DNA from: an uncultured bacterium
Lineage (GTDB): Bacteria > Bacillota > Clostridia > Oscillospirales > Oscillospiraceae
Length of the DNA stretch: 16,371 bases
Direction: 5' to 3'
NCBI GenBank assembly: GCA_947364395.1
Contig: CANASS010000045.1
Coordinates: 1-16,371 of the forward strand
Below the pieces are notes generated by a model. The model had not been told where the DNA came from. It worked only from the letters and a program-made list of their open reading frames with translations, and searched no databases. The translations under genes were made by a program, and so were the position numbers. This document shows positions 7,187-12,832 of this stretch, piece by piece. The number at the start of each line of letters is the position of its first letter. Within the stretch, counting starts at the first letter, position 1.

Positions 7187-9077
7187 TCCAATCCGTGAAT
7201 ATCTGCCCCTCCTGTTTGTGGGGGCGGTGATCGGGACCTTTTCCCTGATTTTCCTGCTGGCCTGGAGGCGGGAGCGCCGGGACAATTCCGCCCCAGATTT
7301 CGACCGCCATATCCCCGACGGGGAGATTTTCCGGCGGCTGGCCAAATACGCCGCGCCCTACAAAAAGCAGTTCCTGCTGGTGCTGGCCGTCATGCTGCTG
7401 TCCATCACCTACGACCTGTCCGCCCCCCTCATCGTGGGGCGGGTGGAGGGGCTGATTAAGGAACGCTTCGAGCCCCCGGTCCTCCTGCGCTGGGTGGTCC
7501 TGTACGCCGGCATCCTTGTCGTGGCCCTGATCTGCACCTATTTCCAGTCCATCATCCTGCAAAAGACGGGGCAAAAGATTCTCTCCGCCCTGCGGCAGGA
7601 CCTGTTTACCCACATTGAGAGCCTGTCCCACAGCCAGCTCAACAGCATACCCGTGGGCAAGCTGGTCACCCGGGTGGCCAACGACACCAACGCCATTTCC
7701 CAGATGTTCACCAACGTGCTGGTGGCCATGGCCAAAAACGCGTTCATCGTGGTGGGGGTGCTGGCGGCCATGCTGGTGCTCAACCTGTCCCTTACCCTGG
7801 CCTTTCTGTGCTTCGCCCCCTTCCTGGTGCTGTTCACCGTCATCTTCCGCAAGTTCACCCGGAAGGTGTACCGGGTGGTGAAGGACCGCACCACCGACAT
7901 CAATACCTACCTGTCGGAAAACCTGTCCGGCATCAAGATCACCCAGATCTTCAACCAGGAGGAGCGCAAGCGGGAAGAGTTCTTCGCCAAAAGCGAAGGG
8001 CTGAAAAGGGCCAAGCAGAACCAGATTTTTGTGTTCAGCATCTTCCGGCCCATGGTGTACATGCTGTACATCTCCTCGGTGCTGTGCCTGCTGTACCTGG
8101 GCGGCAAGGGGTATATCCAGAACACCACCTTCCTGGGCCAGGTGGTGACCAGCGAGACCATCGTGGCCTTCTACCTCTACATTGAGAAGTTTTTCAACCC
8201 CATCCAGACCCTGGCGGAGCAGTTCAACCAGCTCCAGTCCGCCCTGGCCTCGGCGGAGAAGATTTTCACCGTCTTTGACATGGTCCCCCAGGTGGTGGAC
8301 GGCCCGGAGGCGGCGGAGCTGGAGGAGATTCGGGGGGAGATCGAGTTCCGGGATGTCTGGTTTGCCTACGAGCCCGGGGAGTGGGTGCTCAAGGGCGTGT
8401 CCTTCCATGTGGACGCCAAGCAGACCGCCGCCTTTGTGGGGGCCACCGGGTCGGGCAAAACCACCATTCTGTCCCTGATCTGCCGGAACTACGACATACA
8501 GCGGGGCCAGATCCTCATCGACGGCCGGGATATCCGCACCATCAAGATATCCTCCCTGCGCCGCCGGTTCGGCCAGATGCTCCAGGATGTGTTCCTGTTT
8601 TCCGGCACCATCCGCAGCAACATCGTCCTCCGGGAGGAGGGCTTCACCGACCAGGAGATCTGGGAAGCCTGCAAGTACGTCAACGCCGACTCCTTCATCA
8701 GCCGCCTGGACAAGGGGCTGGACGAGGAGGTCCGGGAGCGGGGGGCCAATTTCTCCGCCGGACAGCGGCAGCTGCTCAGCTTTGTGCGCACCATCCTCCA
8801 CCAGCCCGCCGTGATGATTCTGGACGAGGCCACCGCCAACATCGACACCGAGACGGAGCTGCTGATTCAGGACTCCCTGGAGAAAATGCGCTCCATCGGC
8901 ACCATGCTCATCGTGGCCCACCGGCTGTCCACCATCCAGCACGCCGACCGGATCATCGTGCTCTCCCACGGGGAGATCGTGGAACAGGGCACCCACCAGG
9001 AGCTGCTGGCGAAAAAGGGGCGGTACTTCCAGCTCTACACATTGCAGTTCAACAAGCAGAAGCTGCTGGAGGCTTAG
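7179..9077 (+). CDS. ABC exporter half-transporter, catalytic-site subunit
   Basis: A 632-residue half-transporter: membrane domain about 60-345 and nucleotide-binding domain about 385-625. Walker A is GATGSGKTT (421-429), the signature is FSAGQ (525-529, not the canonical LSGGQ), Walker B is VMILDE (545-550) with catalytic Glu550, and the H-loop is His581. It thus complements the upstream subunit: its Walker A/B pairs with that subunit's intact signature to form the working ATP site. An additional hydrophobic segment at about 8-29, ending in a basic WRRERR stretch, precedes the region where family members usually begin, so the N terminus may carry an extra membrane helix. A GGAGGAGGAGG run lies just upstream of the ATG inside the preceding gene, giving translational coupling. 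No clear terminator follows, only the 54-bp repeat. Confidence 0.93.
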   Translation: MGDPIREYLPLLFVGAVIGTFSLIFLLAWRRERRDNSAPDFDRHIPDGEIFRRLAKYAAPYKKQFLLVLAVMLLSITYDLSAPLIVGRVEGLIKERFEPPVLLRWVVLYAGILVVALICTYFQSIILQKTGQKILSALRQDLFTHIESLSHSQLNSIPVGKLVTRVANDTNAISQMFTNVLVAMAKNAFIVVGVLAAMLVLNLSLTLAFLCFAPFLVLFTVIFRKFTRKVYRVVKDRTTDINTYLSENLSGIKITQIFNQEERKREEFFAKSEGLKRAKQNQIFVFSIFRPMVYMLYISSVLCLLYLGGKGYIQNTTFLGQVVTSETIVAFYLYIEKFFNPIQTLAEQFNQLQSALASAEKIFTVFDMVPQVVDGPEAAELEEIRGEIEFRDVWFAYEPGEWVLKGVSFHVDAKQTAAFVGATGSGKTTILSLICRNYDIQRGQILIDGRDIRTIKISSLRRRFGQMLQDVFLFSGTIRSNIVLREEGFTDQEIWEACKYVNADSFISRLDKGLDEEVRERGANFSAGQRQLLSFVRTILHQPAVMILDEATANIDTETELLIQDSLEKMRSIGTMLIVAHRLSTIQHADRIIVLSHGEIVEQGTHQELLAKKGRYFQLYTLQFNKQKLLEA

Positions 9078-9089
9078 TGCCTCCGGCGG

Positions 9090-9143
9090 CTTCCTTTTTC
9101 TTTGAAAAGAAAAAGGAAGCGAAAAAGAAACGTTTAGACTTCT
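9090..9143. repeat. 54-bp dispersed repeat, copy 1, with perfect AT-rich hairpin
   Basis: This copy matches the copy at 10403-10456 at 52 of 54 positions. Its first half is a perfect inverted repeat of 15 bp (9089-9103 with 9106-9120) made largely of C/T and A/G runs. The second half is a conserved non-palindromic flank reading GAAAAAGAAAC then TTTAGACTTCT. No T-run follows the hairpin on either strand, so it is not a standard intrinsic terminator. It begins 12 bases after the stop of the second ABC gene and ends 5 bases before a promoter. Confidence 0.85.
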
Positions 9144-9148
9144 TCTCC

Positions 9149-9177
9149 TTGACAAGCACATTGATCTGTGGTACTAT
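9149..9177 (+). promoter_or_regulatory. Strong SigA-type promoter of the HAAS/padR operon
   Basis: A perfect TTGACA (9149-9154) and TACTAT (9172-9177) are 17 bases apart, with TGG immediately before the -10 box as an extended -10. The transcript would start near 9184, about 40 bases before the first gene. Confidence 0.8.
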
Positions 9178-9200
9178 ATTTTTAACAATAGCGAAATATA
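9175..9200. promoter_or_regulatory. Candidate PadR operator dyad
   Basis: TATATTT (9175-9181) and AAATATA (9194-9200) form a dyad with a 12-base gap. It overlaps the -10 box and the expected transcription start of the operon that encodes a PadR regulator. PadR proteins often bind AT-rich dyads over their own promoter. The assignment is an inference from position and symmetry only, and AT-rich dyads arise easily by chance. Confidence 0.35.
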
Positions 9201-9223
9201 TAATAGAAAAAGGAGGACATCCC

Positions 9224-10105
9224 ATGAAAAAGGACTACATGACCCGGCTGGAGCGGGCCGCCCGCTGGCGGCTCTCCCGGGAAGAGGCCGAGGACGTGAT
9301 CGCCGACTACCGGGACATCGTGGGCATGACGCCGCGCAGCGAGGAGGAGCTTCGCCGGGAGGTGGGCGACCCGGAGCAGGTGGTCAAGCTGCTGGTGTCG
9401 CCACCCAGGGCCTACCGTGTGTGGCAGGCGGTGTTTGCCCTCATGGCCGCCTGTATTCTGATCCCCGGCGCCAGCCCCCACGGCCCCTTCTACTGGCTCT
9501 GGGACGCCTGCTTTGCCGGACCCTACGGCGGCGGCTGGGGCCGGCTTTACGCCTATACCCACTTTGCCCATTGGGGCCCCATTCTGGCCGGGGTGGGACT
9601 GGTGGTGGCCCTGGTGTGGTTCCGCCGGACGGGGCGGAAAGAGGAGCGGCTCCCCAAGGCCGTTATCATCCTGATGGCGGCGCTCCTGGCGTGGACCGGG
9701 GCCCTCCTGCTGATGGAGTGGGCCGCATTTCGGGACCCCCAGGGCTTCGCGGACCTGCTGGGCGAGGTGCCCTTGACCTATTTCGGCGTCCCCATCGGCC
9801 CCAATGGGGGTGCGATGGTGCCCCTGTCCGTCGAAATCCTGCGTGACGTTTTGCAGTACGGCGGCACGGCCATCGCCTTTCTGGGGGTGTACGCCCTGGT
9901 GCGGGCCCGGACGGGGGACCGCCGGTGGGTGGCGGTGTACTGTGTGTCCATGGCCGTGATGCTGATTTCCATGGAATCGCTGGCGGTGTTTACCGTCATG
10001 GATGTCACCGCTCTCTCCACAGACAACTGGTGGCACACCCAGATGGGTTATTATTTCGCCATCCTTGCGGTGGGTGCGGCAGGGGCAGGTGCGGCCCTAT
10101 GCTGA
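9224..10105 (+). CDS. HAAS (DUF1700-like) domain integral membrane protein
   Basis: The 293-residue product starts with a soluble HAAS-type domain (about 1-58), recognisable from the pattern MKKDYMTRLE, EEAEDVIADY and EEEL-REVGDPEQVVK. About six hydrophobic segments follow (roughly 65-82, 117-133, 145-164, 209-226, 236-256 and 274-291). HAAS-domain membrane proteins are usually encoded next to PadR regulators and are thought to act with them in membrane-linked signalling; the biochemical role is not established. Here the order is membrane protein first and padR second, with a 7-base overlap. The ATG at 9224 has a perfect AGGAGG at 9211-9216, 7 bases away. The transmembrane part was not recognised as any particular family. 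Confidence 0.8.
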   Translation: MKKDYMTRLERAARWRLSREEAEDVIADYRDIVGMTPRSEEELRREVGDPEQVVKLLVSPPRAYRVWQAVFALMAACILIPGASPHGPFYWLWDACFAGPYGGGWGRLYAYTHFAHWGPILAGVGLVVALVWFRRTGRKEERLPKAVIILMAALLAWTGALLLMEWAAFRDPQGFADLLGEVPLTYFGVPIGPNGGAMVPLSVEILRDVLQYGGTAIAFLGVYALVRARTGDRRWVAVYCVSMAVMLISMESLAVFTVMDVTALSTDNWWHTQMGYYFAILAVGAAGAGAALC

Positions 10106-10401
10106 AAAAGGACCTCATCGAACTGTGTCTGCTCCACCTGCTGGCACAGGAGGATCAGTACGGCTACGACCTGCTGAAAAAGCTCCACACCGCCTTCCCC
10201 GACACCCAGGAGAGCGCCGTTTACGCCCTCCTCCGGGGGCTGTGCAAGGCCGGGTGCTCGGAGCAGTACGTGGGCGAGACCTCTGACGGCCCCGCCCGGA
10301 AATACTACCGCCTGACGGACCACGGCATGACCCTGTATGACCGCCGCCTCAAGCAGTGGCGCACCCTCGCCGAGGCGCTGGCGGAGCTGGGCATCATGTA
10401 G
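10099..10401 (+). CDS. PadR family transcriptional regulator
   Basis: This 100-residue protein consists almost entirely of a PadR winged-helix domain. The N-terminal LIELCLLHLLAQEDQYGYDLLKKL pattern is the family hallmark (helix 1 and the YGYDL turn). A segment that reads ESAVYALLRGL replaces the usual GTLYPLLRRL-type recognition helix, and the wing reads GPARKYYRLTDHG. A short C-terminal helix (about 80-100) should mediate dimerisation, as in the small PadR-s2 type. Its ATG lies inside the last codons of the HAAS gene, so the two are translated together. The target is probably its own promoter at 9149-9177. The heterodimeric exporter upstream is a second possible target, because the PadR-family LmrR represses the LmrCD exporter in Lactococcus. 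Confidence 0.9.
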   Translation: MLKKDLIELCLLHLLAQEDQYGYDLLKKLHTAFPDTQESAVYALLRGLCKAGCSEQYVGETSDGPARKYYRLTDHGMTLYDRRLKQWRTLAEALAELGIM

Positions 10402-10402
10402 C

Positions 10403-10456
10403 CTTCCTTTTTCTTTGAAAAGAAAAAGGAGGCGAAAAAGAAACTTTTAGACTTCT
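10403..10456. repeat. 54-bp dispersed repeat, copy 2
   Basis: This copy has the same orientation as copy 1 and differs at only two positions. One difference falls in the hairpin stem (10431) and still allows a G-U pair with 10404; the other is in the flank (10445). It starts 1 base after the padR stop, so both copies sit directly behind a stop codon, and together they bracket the HAAS/padR unit. Confidence 0.85.
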
Positions 10457-10480
10457 ATCATGCTTCTCTTGCCTCTATCA

Positions 10481-10524
10481 GGGCGGAGCGGGAATCCATG
10501 TGTTCCCCTCCGCCCAATTTTTTT
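10481..10524 (+). terminator. Intrinsic terminator of the HAAS/padR operon
   Basis: A 13-bp stem with one bulged C (10481-10494 with 10503-10515) and an 8-base loop is followed by AA and seven Ts (10518-10524). Confidence 0.9.
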
Positions 10525-10536
10525 CGAGTTTCACAT

Positions 10537-10559
10537 AACCGTTTCCCCTCCTCTTCGTA
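10537..10559 (+). promoter_or_regulatory. Candidate ECF-type promoter of the sigma/anti-sigma operon
   Basis: AAC (10537-10539), 16 bases, then CGTA (10556-10559) fits the AAC-N16-CGT architecture of ECF-dependent promoters such as those of Bacillus SigW. It sits just after the preceding terminator and about 50 bases before the sigma gene, so autoregulation is likely. A TATACT (10560-10565) is also present, but no good SigA -35 box lies at the right distance. Confidence 0.5.
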
Positions 10560-10606
10560 TATACTAGTAGAACCCCCTGTACAGAGGTTTTAGGAGGGCC
10601 CCAGCC

Positions 10607-11155
10607 ATGGATGAACGCACCCTGATTAAAAAACTGAACCGTCACAGCCGGGGGGCGCTGGACCAGGCCGTGGCCCGCTACACCCCCTATGTCAGCGCGG
10701 TGATTCTGCGCACCCTGGCGGGCCGCGCCTGCCGGGAGGATGTGGAAGAGCTGTGCGCCGACGTATTCGTGTCCCTGTGGGCCCACGCTGACACGCTGGA
10801 CCCGGAGGCGGAAAAGGGCCTGCGGCCCTGGCTGGCGGCGGTGGCCAAGAACAAGGCCACCGACTGGCTGCGCCGGACCCGCCCCAGCGCCCCCATCCCC
10901 GAGGACGCCCCGGACCCCTCCCCCGGCCCCGAGGAGCTGGCCCAGCGCAGGGAACAGTCTCAGCGGCTGTGGGCGGCGGTGGACGGGCTGGACGAGCCGG
11001 ACCGAACCCTTTTTGTGCGCTATTACTACGAGGGGGACAAGCTGAAAACCATCGCGGCGGAGCTGGGCATGAGCCAGACCGCCGCCAAACAGCGGCTGTT
11101 CCGGGGCCGGAAGGCCCTGCGGGCCGTATTACAGAAAGGAGTGGAAACGGCGTGA
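10607..11155 (+). CDS. ECF-type RNA polymerase sigma factor
   Basis: The 182-residue protein has only sigma regions 2 and 4, the mark of the extracytoplasmic-function class. Region 2 spans about 16-92 and includes DVEELCADVFVSLW (45-58, core binding) and WLAAVAKNKATDWLRR (75-90, -10 recognition). A Pro/Asp-rich linker (about 92-112) follows, then region 4 (about 117-175) with its helix-turn-helix TIAAELGMSQTAAKQRLFRG (148-167). There is no N-terminal extension. AGGAGG at 10592-10597 precedes the ATG by 9 bases. The gene is followed by and coupled to a membrane protein that probably holds it inactive until an envelope signal appears. The regulon cannot be read beyond its own likely promoter. 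Confidence 0.93.
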   Translation: MDERTLIKKLNRHSRGALDQAVARYTPYVSAVILRTLAGRACREDVEELCADVFVSLWAHADTLDPEAEKGLRPWLAAVAKNKATDWLRRTRPSAPIPEDAPDPSPGPEELAQRREQSQRLWAAVDGLDEPDRTLFVRYYYEGDKLKTIAAELGMSQTAAKQRLFRGRKALRAVLQKGVETA

Positions 11156-12279
11156 AAAACCGACTGCAATCACTTTGGGCCGAGGTCATGCCGGAGGGCG
11201 GGCCCTGCCCCCAGCCGGACGTGAAGCGGGTTCAGCGGCGGGTGGACGCCGCCCTGGACGAAAGCCGCCGGACTTTTTATCCCTGGCGGGTCCTGCGGCT
11301 GGCGGCGGCGTGCGCGGCCGCCCTGGCGCTGCTCACCGGGGCGGCGGCCGCCGCGGGGGTTCTCCCCCTGCCGGAGCTGAACGCTTTAAACATTTTCTAC
11401 AATAAGGGGGGCAACGCCCCCGGCGCAGATGGGCTGATGGACACCCAGCCCGTCATTGTGAGCAACGACCTGTTCACCGTCACGCTCACCAGCTCCCTGG
11501 CGGATGAAAACATCGTCTATCTCACCGCCGCCGTACAGCCTAAGACCCGCTGGGCCCAGAGCTATCTGGAGCAGGAGGGTGTCTGTGCCGACTCCTTCCG
11601 CCTGGAGCCCCTGTCTGAGATGGAGTGCGTCAGCCCTGCGCAAACCCATTTTACGCCTCAAGAAAGCGGGGCCCAGTGCTCGACGGTGGAGATCATCACC
11701 GCCACCACCGCAGACCGCCGGTACGCGATCCATGTCTTTGATCCCTTAGGCGGGCCCTGCAAGGACGGGACCTGCCCCGGCGGGGACTGCCGGGCGGAGT
11801 TCACCGTGAAGCCTACCACCACCCATACAGTGACGGTCGAAGCGCTGGGAACCGCCGTCTATAAGCCCGCCAACGACGCCATCCGGCGCTCCGCCCGCCG
11901 TCCCCTCACCCGTCCCGTCTATCTCCAGGAGGTGCAGATATCCCCCCTGTCCCTCCGGGTGAACTTCAGTGCAGCGCTGGAAGAGGAGTCCAGCACTCTA
12001 CAGGGATTTGACTATCTGCCCATGCTCCGCTTCCTCTGGGCGGACGGCACGGCCAGCGCCGCAGAGGAGATGGGGATCAGTCCCATCAGCGGCGGCGGAG
12101 ACGGGGCCGGGGGCAGACGGTATTTCTATGAGCAGCTTTGGGTCTTTGACGCCGTCCAGGATCTATCCCAGTTGGAGGCGGTGGTGTTCGAGGGTATGGC
12201 CTACCCGGTGGACAAGGGGGAGCCCTACCCGGTGGATGTGGACGCCCTGACCCTGCGGGAACCGGCCCAACTACCCTGA
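11152..12279 (+). CDS. Putative anti-sigma factor, single-pass membrane protein (DUF4179-like)
   Basis: Start GTG at 11152 overlaps the sigma gene stop as GTGA, and a GGAG lies 10 bases upstream. This is classic coupling of sigma and anti-sigma. The 375 residues divide into a short cytoplasmic part (1-46) with the VKRVQRRVDAAL pattern seen in DUF4179-type partners, a transmembrane helix (about 48-70) and a large external part (71-375). The cytoplasmic part lacks an obvious zinc-binding HxxxCxxC motif, so it is not a ZAS-type anti-sigma. The external part has six cysteines (145, 159, 176, 203, 208, 213), the last three within 11 residues. The family call rests on layout and operon position more than on clear motifs. 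A strong terminator follows. Confidence 0.75.
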   Translation: MKNRLQSLWAEVMPEGGPCPQPDVKRVQRRVDAALDESRRTFYPWRVLRLAAACAAALALLTGAAAAAGVLPLPELNALNIFYNKGGNAPGADGLMDTQPVIVSNDLFTVTLTSSLADENIVYLTAAVQPKTRWAQSYLEQEGVCADSFRLEPLSEMECVSPAQTHFTPQESGAQCSTVEIITATTADRRYAIHVFDPLGGPCKDGTCPGGDCRAEFTVKPTTTHTVTVEALGTAVYKPANDAIRRSARRPLTRPVYLQEVQISPLSLRVNFSAALEEESSTLQGFDYLPMLRFLWADGTASAAEEMGISPISGGGDGAGGRRYFYEQLWVFDAVQDLSQLEAVVFEGMAYPVDKGEPYPVDVDALTLREPAQLP

Positions 12280-12309
12280 AAACGACGGGGGCGTCCCCTC
12301 AAAAAAGCA

Positions 12310-12357
12310 ATCGTCCGAACTTCTCTCCCGGCGGAGAGAGGTTCGGACGATGTTTTT
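12310..12357. terminator. Long bidirectional intrinsic terminator
   Basis: A 19-bp stem with a single G-T pair (12310-12328 with 12333-12351) closes on a CGGC loop. It is followed by GTTTTT on the plus strand and by a T-run on the minus strand (AAAAAA at 12301-12306). It lies between convergent genes and should stop transcription from both sides. Confidence 0.93.
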
Positions 12358-12402
12358 GTCAGAAACTGCTTTGCAATGGAAACACGGCGGGAACGGGGCC
12401 TG

Positions 12403-12768
12403 TTAATTGCCGCTTTGGACGCCCAGCGCGGCGGCCCACTCCGGCTCCCGGAACCCCACCAGCACAAAGCCGTTTCCCACCAGGATGGGCCGCTTCACCA
12501 ACATTCCGTCGGTGGCCAGCAGGTCGAACTGTTCCTCCTCGCTCATGCCGGGCAGCTTGTCCTTTAGGGCCAGTTCCTTGTATTTCAGGCCGCTGGTGTT
12601 GAAGAACCGCTTCAGCGGCAGGCCGCTGCGGGCGTGCCATTCTTTCAGCTCACCGGCGGTGGGCGGGTCCTCCTTGATATGCCGCGATGTGAAGGGGACC
12701 GCCTGGGCCTCCAGCCACTTCCGGGCCTTCTGGCAGGTGGTGCACTTGGGGTATTCCACAAATAACAT
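12403..12768 (-). CDS. ArsC/Spx-family thioredoxin-fold protein (putative arsenate reductase-like)
   Basis: The 121-residue protein opens with a beta strand and the CTTC motif (Cys9 and Cys12), continues with the family helix QKARKWL, and has the conserved KRPILV segment with Arg93-Pro94. These mark the ArsC/Spx/YffB family. A CxxC pair is shared with Spx-type regulators and YusI-like proteins, whereas classical ArsC enzymes use a single Cys here. The role may be thiol redox chemistry rather than arsenate reduction, and no arsenic gene is nearby. The frame also offers TTG at 12774, but that is only 2 bases from the AGGAGG (minus strand, 12777-12782). ATG at 12768 has an 8-base spacing and was chosen. 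It lies downstream of the C11 peptidase gene on the same strand. Confidence 0.85.
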   Translation of the reverse strand: MLFVEYPKCTTCQKARKWLEAQAVPFTSRHIKEDPPTAGELKEWHARSGLPLKRFFNTSGLKYKELALKDKLPGMSEEEQFDLLATDGMLVKRPILVGNGFVLVGFREPEWAAALGVQSGN

Positions 12769-12807
12769 ATTCAAAACCTCCTTGGGGCGGCGTGATGGAG
12801 CCGCCGT

Positions 12808-12813
12808 ATTATA
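12808..12813 (-). promoter_or_regulatory. Possible -10 box for the ArsC-like gene
   Basis: A perfect TATAAT on the minus strand lies 40 bases before the ArsC-like ATG, directly behind the stop of the C11 peptidase gene. No convincing -35 box was found at 16-18 bases, so it may be weak or spurious. A 6-bp GC dyad (12786-12791 with 12800-12805) lies between it and the ribosome site. Confidence 0.3.
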
Positions 12814-12832
12814 TGATGTCCAGTGCGCCGCC

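Noticed and set aside
9089..9120. Reading repeat copy 1 as the intrinsic terminator of the ABC operon
   Set aside because: The hairpin is strong, but no T-run follows on either strand, and the conserved flank extends well past the stem. A processing or weak termination role remains possible.
5321..9161. Two very long minus-strand open frames (674 and 693 codons) opposite the ABC genes
   Set aside because: They are antisense shadows of high-GC genes. Their translations are His/Gly/Val-rich without any domain pattern, and the plus-strand frames carry full ABC motifs.
8381..9223. Upstream extension of the HAAS protein frame back to 8381
   Set aside because: The frame is open by chance inside the ABC gene. 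The promoter at 9149-9177 and the AGGAGG at 9211-9216 place the true start at 9224.
9090..10456. Reading the repeat-bracketed interval as an insertion sequence or integron-like cassette
   Set aside because: It encodes no transposase or recombinase, and the repeats are direct and not terminal inverted. No target-site duplication was seen. It is reported only as an unexplained bracketed unit.
10969..11151. Upstream extension of the anti-sigma frame
   Set aside because: It overlaps sigma region 4 in another frame. The GTG at 11152 with a GGAG site and a 4-base overlap is the expected coupled start.
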